This document shows positions 6,957 through 14,784 of a stretch of DNA of 43,958 nt, one piece after another. Each line of letters starts with the position of its first letter. Positions within the stretch are counted from its first letter, which is position 1. The notes under the pieces are model-generated. The model ran no database searches. It was not told where the DNA came from and saw only the letters and a list, made by a program, of their open reading frames with translations. Location: the NCBI RefSeq assembly GCF_014138625.1, contig NZ_JACJHY010000042.1:1-43958 (forward strand), read 5' to 3'. Both the position numbers and the translations under genes were made by a program. This DNA comes from Aminobacter ciceronei (GTDB taxonomy: Bacteria > Pseudomonadota > Alphaproteobacteria > Rhizobiales > Rhizobiaceae).

Positions 6957-7841
6957 TTGGAAAAGCGCGCCACTTTCTCCAACCTGTGGCTGGCGGCAGC
7001 CTTCATCGCGCCGCAGATGCTGCTCATCTTCGTCTTCTTCTACTGGCCTTCGGGCGAGGCGCTCTACTGGGCGGTCACACTCGAGCCGCCATTCGGCGGC
7101 AGCAACGACTGGGTCGGCCTGCTCAATTTCCAGACCGTCTTCGCCGATCCCAAATATTGGAGCTCGGTGCGGATATCGCTCGCCTTTGCCGGCATAGCCA
7201 CCGCGCTGTCGTTGGTCATCGCCGTTATCCTCGCGCTGTTCGTCGACAGACGGTTGCCCGGACACCAGGTCTACAAGTTCACCTTCTTCCTGCCCTACGC
7301 GCTGGCAGCACCCGCCGTCGGCCTTGCCTTCCGCTTCATCTTCTCGCCGGATGCGGGCTTCGTCTCGGCCATCAACCGGGTCTTTCCCGACATCTGGAAT
7401 CCGGCGCTCGATGGCTATGACGCCTTTGCCCTGATTGTCTTTGCCCAGAGCTGGAAGATGGTCGGCTACAACTTCATTTTCTTCCTGGCTGCACTCCAGT
7501 CGATACCGCGCTCGGTGATCGAGGCTTGCGCCATGGACGGCGCCGGCGTGATGCGCCGTATGCGCGACGTGCAATTGCCGCTGATCGCGCCGACGCTGTT
7601 CTTCCTGATCGTCATCAACATCACCGACAGCTTCGTCGACAGCTTCGGCATCGTCGACATCACCACCGGCGGCGGCCCGGCCCGCGCGACCGACCTGATG
7701 GTCTACAAGATCTATGCCGACGGCTTTCAGGGCAAGGACTACTCGCTCGCTGCCGCCCAGTCGATCGTGCTGATGCTGCTGGTCATCGCCCTCACAGTCA
7801 TCCAGTTCCGCTACGTCGAGCGGCGCATCCACTACAGCTGA
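6957..7841 (+). CDS. ugpA: glycerol-3-phosphate ABC importer, permease UgpA
   Basis: A 294-residue inner-membrane permease with six predicted hydrophobic segments, starting NLWLAAAFIAPQMLLIFVFF and carrying the cytoplasmic EAA loop (IEACAMDGAGVMRRMRDVQLP) that docks on the ATPase. The best start is a TTG at 6957 behind a CGGGAGACG ribosome binding site; no ATG gives a full first helix. Length agrees with E. coli UgpA (295). It lies downstream of the ugpB terminator and 14 bp before ugpE. Confidence 0.9.
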   Translation: MEKRATFSNLWLAAAFIAPQMLLIFVFFYWPSGEALYWAVTLEPPFGGSNDWVGLLNFQTVFADPKYWSSVRISLAFAGIATALSLVIAVILALFVDRRLPGHQVYKFTFFLPYALAAPAVGLAFRFIFSPDAGFVSAINRVFPDIWNPALDGYDAFALIVFAQSWKMVGYNFIFFLAALQSIPRSVIEACAMDGAGVMRRMRDVQLPLIAPTLFFLIVINITDSFVDSFGIVDITTGGGPARATDLMVYKIYADGFQGKDYSLAAAQSIVLMLLVIALTVIQFRYVERRIHYS

Positions 7842-7855
7842 CCGGAGCGCCAACC

Positions 7856-8752
7856 GTGATCGAACGTACTCCCATCCTCGACTTCGCCACCCACGCGCTG
7901 CTGATCTTCAGCCTGGTCGCACTGCTGATCCCGCTGTGGATCGTGTTCGTGGCGGCGAGCCACGACTTTCACACCGTCAACCAGGTGCCGATGCCGCTCT
8001 GGCCCGGCGGCCACCTGTTCGAGAATCTGTCCGCCGCCTGGGAGCGGGGTAACTTCGACCGGGTGATGCTGAATTCGCTGATCGTCGCAGGCGGCGTCAC
8101 CATCGGCAAGATCTCCATCTCGGCGATCTCGGCCTTCTCGATCGTCTACTTCAACTACCGCCTGCGCATGGTTTTCTTCTGGCTGATCTTCATCACACTG
8201 ATGCTGCCGCTGGAGGTGCGCATCGTGCCGACCTACGCGGTTGCAGCCGATGCGCTGAGGCCGTTCCAGTCGATGCTCGATTTCGTCGGCATCAGCGTCA
8301 ATCTGCCGGAGTGGAACCTGCTCAACTCCTATTCGGGTCTGATCCTGCCGCTGATTGCCACCGCCACCGGCACGTTCCTCTACCGCCAGTTCTTCCTCAC
8401 CGTGCCCGACGAGTTGACCGAAGCCGCCAAGATGGACGGCGCAGGCCCGGTACGCTTCTTCTTCGAGGTGCTGTTGCCACTGTCGCGAACCAACATGGCA
8501 GCGCTCGCCACCATCATGTTCGTGTGGTCTTGGAACCAATATCTCTGGCCGCTGCTCGTCGTCACCGACCACCAGAACTACGCCACCGCCACCATGCAGT
8601 TGCAGAAGGTCGTGCCCGGTCCGTTGTTTGGCGAGCCGCCGGTCTGGAACATCGCCATGGCGGCCAACCTGATCGTCCTGGCCCCGCCGGTGCTGGTGAC
8701 CATTCTTCTGCAGCGCTGGTTCGTGCGCGGCCTCATCCAGACCGACAAGTAA
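7856..8752 (+). CDS. ugpE: glycerol-3-phosphate ABC importer, permease UgpE
   Basis: The second permease of the importer, 298 residues, with an N-terminal hydrophobic helix (HALLIFSLVALLIPLWIVFV), further membrane segments and the EAA loop DELTEAAKMDGAGPVRFFFE. I start at the GTG at 7856 (MIERTPILDF), 14 bp after ugpA and behind a CGGAG ribosome binding site; the frame is open far upstream but overlaps ugpA. It ends PP(V)LVTILLQRWFVRGLIQTDK, typical of UgpE/MalG-type permeases. Confidence 0.9.
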   Translation: MIERTPILDFATHALLIFSLVALLIPLWIVFVAASHDFHTVNQVPMPLWPGGHLFENLSAAWERGNFDRVMLNSLIVAGGVTIGKISISAISAFSIVYFNYRLRMVFFWLIFITLMLPLEVRIVPTYAVAADALRPFQSMLDFVGISVNLPEWNLLNSYSGLILPLIATATGTFLYRQFFLTVPDELTEAAKMDGAGPVRFFFEVLLPLSRTNMAALATIMFVWSWNQYLWPLLVVTDHQNYATATMQLQKVVPGPLFGEPPVWNIAMAANLIVLAPPVLVTILLQRWFVRGLIQTDK

Positions 8753-8764
8753 GGAGACCAGACC

Positions 8765-9904
8765 ATGGCCCAGATCGCCATTCGCGGCGTGCGCAAGACC
8801 TACGGCAAGAACGAGGTCGTGCACGGCATCGACCTAGACATCTCCAGCGGAGAGCTGGTCGTCATCCTCGGCCCGTCCGGTTGCGGCAAGTCCACGCTGC
8901 TGCGTATGGTCGCCGGACTTGAAGCGATCTCCGACGGGGACATCTCGATCGCGGGCAAGATCGTCAACAAGCTCGAGCCGCGCGAACGCGGCTGCGCCAT
9001 GGTGTTCCAGAACTACGCGCTCTATCCGCACATGACGGTCGCTGACAACATCGGCTACGCGCTCAAGATCGCCGGTATCTCGAAGACCGACCGCCGCGAG
9101 CGTGTGAAGGCGGTGGCGACATCGCTCGGCCTTGGCGAGTTCCTTGACCGCAAGCCGGGCCAGCTGTCCGGTGGCCAGCGCCAGCGCGTGGCCATGGGCC
9201 GGGCGATGATCCGCGAACCCAAGGTGTTCCTCTACGACGAACCGCTGTCGAACCTTGACGCGCGGCTGCGCGTGGCGATGCGCGTCGAGATCCGCAAGCT
9301 GCACCAGCGCCTGGGCGCAACCACCCTGTTCGTCACCCACGACCAGATCGAGGCGATGACCTTGGCCGACCGCATCGTTGTCATGAACAAGGGCGTCATC
9401 GAGCAGGTCGGCGCGCCTGTGGAAATCTACCAGCGCCCGGCGACAACCTATGTCGCCGGCTTCATCGGCACGCCCGGTCTCAACCTGCTGCCCGGCACCA
9501 TCGATCCGGCCAAGGGCATCGTCACGCTCGAGGACGGGCAGGAACTGGCCTATGACCGTGGCCGCTGGCCCGCGGCGGTTCCTGGGCCGATCACCGCCGG
9601 CTTCCGCGCCGAGGCAGTGGAACTCGGCTCGGGCGGACTGTCGGGAACCTACGAATTCTCGGAAGAACTCGGCGCCGCCCAACTGGTCCACGGTACGGTG
9701 GCGAAGTCGATCGTCATCGCCCACATCGTCGGCAGCAGCCGGCGCAAGGCGGGAGAGCCGCTGTCGTTCCGGGTCGCGCCGCAGCATCTCCAGCTGTTTG
9801 ACCAGCGCAGCGGCCGCCGGTTGAGCGGCGAAAAGTGCCCTGAAGTTTCGCTGGACGCCGCGTCCGACATCGTTGCCGAGCGACCGATGCTGATGCCCGC
9901 CTGA
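8765..9904 (+). CDS. ugpC: glycerol-3-phosphate ABC importer, ATPase UgpC
   Basis: The ATP-binding subunit, 379 residues, with Walker [10 protein letters not shown] at about 38-46, Q-loop [10 protein letters not shown], signature [14 protein letters not shown], Walker [13 protein letters not shown] and switch histidine in [10 protein letters not shown], followed by a TOBE-type C-terminal domain. Slightly longer than E. coli UgpC (356) because of a tail after residue 340. AAGGAG lies just before the ATG. It is the last gene of ugpBAEC; no ugpQ phosphodiesterase follows. Confidence 0.92.
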   Translation: MAQIAIRGVRKTYGKNEVVHGIDLDISSGELVVILGPSGCGKSTLLRMVAGLEAISDGDISIAGKIVNKLEPRERGCAMVFQNYALYPHMTVADNIGYALKIAGISKTDRRERVKAVATSLGLGEFLDRKPGQLSGGQRQRVAMGRAMIREPKVFLYDEPLSNLDARLRVAMRVEIRKLHQRLGATTLFVTHDQIEAMTLADRIVVMNKGVIEQVGAPVEIYQRPATTYVAGFIGTPGLNLLPGTIDPAKGIVTLEDGQELAYDRGRWPAAVPGPITAGFRAEAVELGSGGLSGTYEFSEELGAAQLVHGTVAKSIVIAHIVGSSRRKAGEPLSFRVAPQHLQLFDQRSGRRLSGEKCPEVSLDAASDIVAERPMLMPA

Positions 9905-9962
9905 CAGGTGAGAACGACGAAGCCATTGAGCCCAAGCCATTGGCTTGACTTGTGCCTCTGTG

Positions 9963-9998
9963 AGGCCGGCCCCGCCCCCTCTCGCCAGGCCTTTTTTT
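9963..9998 (+). terminator. possible weak terminator after ugpC
   Basis: A short stem AGGCC at 9963-9967 with GGCCT at 9988-9992 and a 20-base loop is followed by a run of T to 9998. The stem is weak, so this is only a candidate for the end of ugpBAEC. Confidence 0.35.
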
Positions 9999-10020
9999 GC
10001 TTGGACTTACGGATGCGCGT

Positions 10021-10077
10021 ATCCAACTTCCGCTACCGGTTCCTCACTTTGAGACGGCATGCGGCCGGCGAAGCAGA
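10021..10077 (+). repeat. 57-bp direct repeat, copy B (degenerate tRNA-Met 3' end)
   Basis: Ungapped match to 3703-3759, about 46 of 57 identical by hand. It begins with a decayed copy of the tRNA-Met 3' end (ending CGCTACC) and continues with the same flank. It lies 9 bp beyond the stop of the leftward LysR gene; no tRNA can be folded here. Confidence 0.65.
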
Positions 10078-10085
10078 CCTTCCTG

Positions 10086-11012
10086 CTAGCCCGTCATCTG
10101 CTGGATGATCCATTTCCTGAAGGCGATCACGCCTGGGCTTCGCCTTTGTGCCGGCGACGTCACCAGGTGGTACTGCAGGTCCGACGGGATGATCTCGTCG
10201 AAGCATTTGACCAACCGCCCCGCGGCGAGGTCGTCGGCGACAAGCGAGGACCGTACCAACGCCAGCCCAGCATCCTGCCGGCACGCCGCGATCATGTCGG
10301 AGAATGTCGGGAAGCTCGGCCCGGCCTGAAAATCGAACGGTCCCTCCACGCCGTCGACAGCAGGAAACTGCTCCTTCCCGTCGTAGATCTGCCCATGCCA
10401 GCGCTCCCAATCCAGCACCGTGTGCCGGGCGCCTTCATAGCGCAGCAAGGGTGCCGCGCGCAGTGCCTGGCGACTGGGCAGAGCCCTGGCAACGGCCGGT
10501 GACGAGACGGCGAATTCGTAGTCCTCGGTAAGGCGGAAGGCTTCGGTGCCCGGCAGTGTCCCCGCCAGCCAGATCGCAACGCCGATTTTGTCGATGTCGA
10601 AGCGGGCGCGCCGGTATTCGATGGTCACGCTGACGTCGATCTCTGGGTGGGCGACGCAGAAGCCGCCGAGCCGCGGCTGCAACCACTGGCTGGCGAATTC
10701 CGGTGTCGTCGAGATGCTGAGCTGTTCGCTCCGGAGGCTCGGGCGCGCCGTCTCCAGCACCGCCTCCAGCGCCGACAGCGCCGCGACGATATCAGGTATC
10801 GCCTTGTCGGCCAGGACTGTCAGTTCGACACCCTTCCTGCTGCGCACGAACAGCGGCGTGCCCAGCCAGGCTTCGAGCTGCGCGATCTGATGGCTGATGG
10901 CCGTCTGGGTCAGCCCGAGCTCCTCGCCCGCTTTGGTGAAGCTGCGTGTGCGCGCCACCGCTGCCATGGCGCGGAGCGTCTGCAGCGGCGGCAGGCGGGA
11001 GCCCTGTTGCAT
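10086..11012 (-). CDS. LysR-family regulator, GcvA/DsdC-like
   Basis: A 308-residue LysR-type regulator: winged helix-turn-helix in the first 65 residues (LQTLRAMAAVARTRSFTKAG, then TQTAISHQIAQLEAWLG) and a periplasmic-binding-protein-like effector domain from about residue 95. The opening pattern resembles the GcvA/DsdC branch. No target enzyme is adjacent; the divergent gene is a small Arg-rich protein. An inverted repeat CATGAA/TTCATG at 11010-11026 overlaps the start codon and could serve autoregulation. Effector unknown. Confidence 0.85.
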   Translation of the reverse strand: MQQGSRLPPLQTLRAMAAVARTRSFTKAGEELGLTQTAISHQIAQLEAWLGTPLFVRSRKGVELTVLADKAIPDIVAALSALEAVLETARPSLRSEQLSISTTPEFASQWLQPRLGGFCVAHPEIDVSVTIEYRRARFDIDKIGVAIWLAGTLPGTEAFRLTEDYEFAVSSPAVARALPSRQALRAAPLLRYEGARHTVLDWERWHGQIYDGKEQFPAVDGVEGPFDFQAGPSFPTFSDMIAACRQDAGLALVRSSLVADDLAAGRLVKCFDEIIPSDLQYHLVTSPAQRRSPGVIAFRKWIIQQMTG

Positions 11013-11086
11013 GAAATTCCTTCATGTCAAGAGTGACGGTACTTCATTGTACCCGACGCATGGCGGCATGCAAATCGTGGAGAGCT

Positions 11087-11257
11087 ATGAAACAGCTGCC
11101 GGTCGTTTCTATGAAGAAAATCTCTGATACAGTCAGGCGCGTGTTGCGGCGCTTTCGCCGCCATGGTCGCCCGTCTTCACTCCCGAGTTATCTCCAGCGC
11201 GATACAGGCCAGCCGCACAAGCCTGATCGGCCACGCCATTGGGCCGACTTTCTCTAA
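11087..11257 (+). CDS. small Arg-rich DUF1127-like protein
   Basis: A 56-residue basic protein with SDTVRRVLRRFRRHG in its middle and a LPSYLQRDTGQP segment resembling the LxxYLxRDIG tail of DUF1127 proteins. GTGGAGAGCT stands right before the ATG. DUF1127 genes are common next to, and divergent from, LysR genes in Rhizobiales, which is the arrangement here. DUF1127 proteins include small RNA-binding or stress and phosphate-related proteins, but function here is unknown. Thr instead of the usual Ile in RDIG is a mild departure. A chance ORF cannot be excluded. Confidence 0.45.
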   Translation: MKQLPVVSMKKISDTVRRVLRRFRRHGRPSSLPSYLQRDTGQPHKPDRPRHWADFL

Positions 11258-11294
11258 CGCCCGACGGCTTGTCCCATCGCATGATCGAGCAGTC

Positions 11295-12914
11295 TCAATG
11301 GGTGATCAGCAGCGGCGAGATCGAGTTCGCGATGGTCTGGAACGCCGCCTTCAGCTCGGCGATGTTCTTGGTCGGGAAGTAGTAGCCCGGACCCGTCGCG
11401 CAGGTGCTGTAGAGATCGCGATTGGCCGGGGTGTCGGCACCCAGCACCACCGTGTAGACGACGACATCCTGCTTCTTCAAATCGGCACAAACGGTCTTCG
11501 TCGCCTCGTTGACCTTGCTGAGCGCACCGCTACGACTGGTCGAGCCCATGCGCCCCGTGTCGAGGTAACTGTAGGCGCCGTAGTCCGACTTGTTGATGGC
11601 TTCCGAAGACGCGCCGAAGACGTTGTTTTCGCCGTCGGTGAAGACGACGACAACCTTGGTGGTATCGGGCGCCTTGAAGGCATCGCCCTCGGTGAACGGC
11701 GCGCCCGGCGAAAGCACGCGATACCCCCAGGCGAGGCCCTCGGACACGTTGGTCCCCGAACCGTACCAGAAGTTCATGTTGTCGAGCTCGCCCTTGGTCT
11801 TCTTGACCGGATCGCCGCCAATCTTGGCGAGGTCCTCGGTCAACGGGACCACAGGCGTCGCGCAGCCATAATTCGGGCCGTTGGTGTCGTTCGGGGTTTC
11901 CTTGAGAATGGAACTGTCCCGAATTGTCTTGTCCCGATACTTGTCCCAGGATTGCTGCTTTGCGCGGTCGGTGTCATTCTTGCCGACCAACTTCTCGTTC
12001 AGATAGCTGTTGTTGTATTTGTTGCCATTGTTGCCGGTCTTGACGGCGTCGCCCGGCTCGTCGGGCGCAAAATAGGGCACGAACAAGGTTTCCGGAATGC
12101 TCAGGTCGGGCGGCGTGTCGTCAAGCGCATAGCTGCCACTGCGGGCTTCGACACAACCCTTCCATTCACCGGTCGGGCCGCTCTTCCAGTTGTCCTTCAG
12201 GTACTTGAAGAGCTTCCAATGGCCAATGCGATTCTTTGGGTCGTAGTTGTTGAAGTTCTTGCCGTTCCACGACTTGTCATCCAGCGGGATGAGCTCCCTG
12301 GTATCGATCCACGACTGACTGAAACCCTTGTCGCTCTTGATGTTCACGGCAGTCACGAACGGCACCAGTGCTGCCCGAATCTGGCGCTCAGGCCGGTCGG
12401 CCTTGACCTTCTGCAAGGTCCTGATGATCTCCTTGGAGCCCTCGATCAGCGCCGCCATGTTGGCCGCGCCCATCGAGCCGGTGTTGTCGAGCACCAGCGC
12501 GACTTCGAGCTTGGAATTCGATTCAAACGCATTGGCCGTGGCGGCGACGGCCGAGCTCTGTCCGAAGATGAAGGAGAAGTTCAACTTGATGTTGGAATCG
12601 GCGGTGGCGGTGGTCTTTATTTCGTTGACAGTCTGCTCAACGACGAGCTTGGCCTTGGCGTTGACCAGCGCCGGCTTGTTGGCAACGTTGGCGGCAAAGA
12701 AAGCGTCAAAGGTGGCCTGGCGAGTGCCGGTCTGATCGCTCAGTCGCGACGCCGCCAGCACCGCAGAATCGAGCGCGTTCTGCAGGTCCGATCTGGCCTT
12801 CATCAGATTGGCGATATCGAGCGCGAAGCCGACGGCGGCCAACAGCACAGGCAGCAAGATCGCGAACATCATCGCGAAATTACCGCTTCTCGACAGCCAG
12901 AAGCGTTTGAGCAC
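11295..12914 (-). CDS. TadG-like pilus-assembly protein with von Willebrand A domain
   Basis: About 539 residues: a short cytoplasmic start, one N-terminal membrane helix (NFAMMFAILLPVLLAAVGFALD) in the Tad-like Flp-pilus motif, then a large extracytoplasmic part with a von Willebrand A metal site (LVLDNTGSMG, then VVVVFTDGENN). Tad proteins of this kind sit in tight-adherence pilus systems, but no other tad genes are nearby, so this is an orphan. I prefer the GTG at 12914 because GGGGAGG lies 5-6 bases before it; an ATG at 12950 adds 12 residues and has no ribosome binding site. Secreted or membrane-anchored; role inferred. Confidence 0.8.
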   Translation of the reverse strand: MLKRFWLSRSGNFAMMFAILLPVLLAAVGFALDIANLMKARSDLQNALDSAVLAASRLSDQTGTRQATFDAFFAANVANKPALVNAKAKLVVEQTVNEIKTTATADSNIKLNFSFIFGQSSAVAATANAFESNSKLEVALVLDNTGSMGAANMAALIEGSKEIIRTLQKVKADRPERQIRAALVPFVTAVNIKSDKGFSQSWIDTRELIPLDDKSWNGKNFNNYDPKNRIGHWKLFKYLKDNWKSGPTGEWKGCVEARSGSYALDDTPPDLSIPETLFVPYFAPDEPGDAVKTGNNGNKYNNSYLNEKLVGKNDTDRAKQQSWDKYRDKTIRDSSILKETPNDTNGPNYGCATPVVPLTEDLAKIGGDPVKKTKGELDNMNFWYGSGTNVSEGLAWGYRVLSPGAPFTEGDAFKAPDTTKVVVVFTDGENNVFGASSEAINKSDYGAYSYLDTGRMGSTSRSGALSKVNEATKTVCADLKKQDVVVYTVVLGADTPANRDLYSTCATGPGYYFPTKNIAELKAAFQTIANSISPLLITH

Positions 12915-13011
12915 GACAGCCTCCCCGAAATCCCGCAGAGGCTTTTGCATACAAACAATTTAAATTGAGTTTAGCGGATTTCATACAACCGCAAGATGGC
13001 CTGCATGGCAC

Positions 13012-14784
13012 TCAGAGGTCTCCCGCAGCGTCAATTTCCTTGCCGTCACGATAGGCCACGCCAGTCCCCAAGGACTGCGGCTGCAAACCAAGCATCGGCA
13101 GGACGCGCCGGAGGATGGCGCCGCCAAGGGGAACGGCATTCCACCCTGAAGTCCTGAAGCCGTATGTCTCGGGCAGACCCTTGGGTTCATCCAGGATCGT
13201 CAGCAAAAGGTATCTCGGCTTGTCGGCCGGAACCACGGCCATGAGCGAGGTCATCACCAGGTCCTCGACGTATCGGCCGTTGACGACCTTCTCCGCCGTG
13301 CCCGTCTTGCCACCGACGAGATAGCCTGCGACGGCTCCGTTCCTGGCGGAACCGACCTCGGCGTTGTAGCGCAGCAGGTAACGCATGGCGTCCGCCGTGG
13401 CAGGCGAGACGAGCCCCGAGCCGACGACGCGGCCGGCGACCGGGGCGCCCTTGATGAAGGTCGGGGTGATCAGGCGGCCGCCATTGACCAGCGCTGCGAT
13501 GCCCATGCTTGCCTGCAATGGCGTCACCGCAATGCCATGACCGAACGAGACGGTTGCCGTCGTCACATCGCTCCAGCTTCGCGGCAGGATCGGGGCGGCG
13601 CTCTCCGGCAGTTCGGTGCGCAGTCGCGACATCAGGCCGAAGCGCGTGAGGTAGGCCCGCTGCGCTTCACCGCCCAAGGTCATGGCAATCCTCGCCGTCG
13701 ATATGTTTGAGGAGTAGATGAAGACCTCCGGGATGGTCAGCATGCGGTACTTGCCGCGATAATCGTGGATCATCTGCCGCCCGAACTGCAGCGGCTTGCG
13801 CGCATCGATGACCGACTTCAGCGTGAACTGTCCGGAATCGAGCGCCATCGCAGTTGTCAGCGCCTTGAATGTCGAGCCCATTTCGAACGCGCCGGCACTG
13901 ATGCGGTTGAGCCGCTCGGGCTTCAGCGCATCGATGGGCACGTTGGGGTCGAAATCGGGAAACGAGGCCAGCGCCAGCACCTCGCCATTGTCGACGTCGA
14001 GCAGCAGGCCGGCACCTGCCTTGGCCTTGAAGCGTGCCATCGCCTTGAGGGTTTCGTCGGCAAGGGCGTGCTGGACGCGGACATCGATCGTCAGAGCTAC
14101 CGGCTCCAGCTTCCTGGCATCGCCGGCCATGCCGGCGAGATTGAGCTCCTGCAGACCCTGACCGTCGATCCACTTCTCGATACCCGAGATGCCTATGTTG
14201 TCGAGATCGACTGCGCCGAGCACATGAGCGGCCAGCGGACCGTTGGGATAGATGCGACGCTTCTCCGGGCGGAGCCCGATGGCCGGAAGCCCGGCGTTCC
14301 ACAGAGCCTGTTTCTGCGCCGGCGTTACCTGACGCTTGAGCCAGGCGAAGGCGGCATCGCTTTTCAGCCGCTGATGCAACTGGCGCGCATCGAGGTCTGG
14401 AAAGATGGCCACCAGTTTTTCGACTGTCTCGTCGACGTCGGGCACGTAACGCGGCTCGGCATAGACAGACGCGCTCGGCAGGTCGGTTGCCAAAAGCACG
14501 CCATTGCGGTCCAGGATCTGCGGCCTGGCATTGGCCACCCCCCTGAAGGCATAGGCCGGTCGCTCGTTGCCGGCCAGGCCAAGCTGCACCAGTCGTCCAC
14601 CGATGGCTGCGAACAAGAGGGCAAACGCCGCCATGACAAGCCGGATGCGGCCTCCGGCATTTCTCGCGCCACGCCTCTGCATCTCAGTAGAGCCCGCCGG
14701 TGCTGTTGAGGAGCCTGTCGCGCAGCGCGGGCGAAATGCCGCCAATGGCAGGAACCGTCGTCGTGACGATGTCAGACGCTTCAA
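13012..14784 (-). CDS. class B penicillin-binding protein (FtsI/PBP2-like transpeptidase)
   Basis: A 590-residue peptidoglycan transpeptidase: about 45-residue basic cytoplasmic tail, membrane helix (RLVMAAFALLFAAIGGRLV), PBP-dimer region and a transpeptidase domain with SxxK at S304-K307 (GSTFK), SxN at S358-N360 (SSN) and KTG at 493-495 (GGKTGTAEK). All catalytic motifs are intact. It is not in a dcw division cluster, so it is probably an FtsI paralogue. The TTG at 14784 overlaps the upstream PBP1A stop (TTGA), suggesting translational coupling; an ATG at 14682 is the alternative and would shorten the tail by 34 residues. Confidence 0.85.
   Translation of the reverse strand: MKRLTSSRRRFLPLAAFRPRCATGSSTAPAGSTEMQRRGARNAGGRIRLVMAAFALLFAAIGGRLVQLGLAGNERPAYAFRGVANARPQILDRNGVLLATDLPSASVYAEPRYVPDVDETVEKLVAIFPDLDARQLHQRLKSDAAFAWLKRQVTPAQKQALWNAGLPAIGLRPEKRRIYPNGPLAAHVLGAVDLDNIGISGIEKWIDGQGLQELNLAGMAGDARKLEPVALTIDVRVQHALADETLKAMARFKAKAGAGLLLDVDNGEVLALASFPDFDPNVPIDALKPERLNRISAGAFEMGSTFKALTTAMALDSGQFTLKSVIDARKPLQFGRQMIHDYRGKYRMLTIPEVFIYSSNISTARIAMTLGGEAQRAYLTRFGLMSRLRTELPESAAPILPRSWSDVTTATVSFGHGIAVTPLQASMGIAALVNGGRLITPTFIKGAPVAGRVVGSGLVSPATADAMRYLLRYNAEVGSARNGAVAGYLVGGKTGTAEKVVNGRYVEDLVMTSLMAVVPADKPRYLLLTILDEPKGLPETYGFRTSGWNAVPLGGAILRRVLPMLGLQPQSLGTGVAYRDGKEIDAAGDL

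Noticed and set aside
11163-12968. 601-codon plus-strand frame opposite the TadG-like gene
   Set aside because: No recognisable family; the minus strand has a membrane helix and von Willebrand metal motif.
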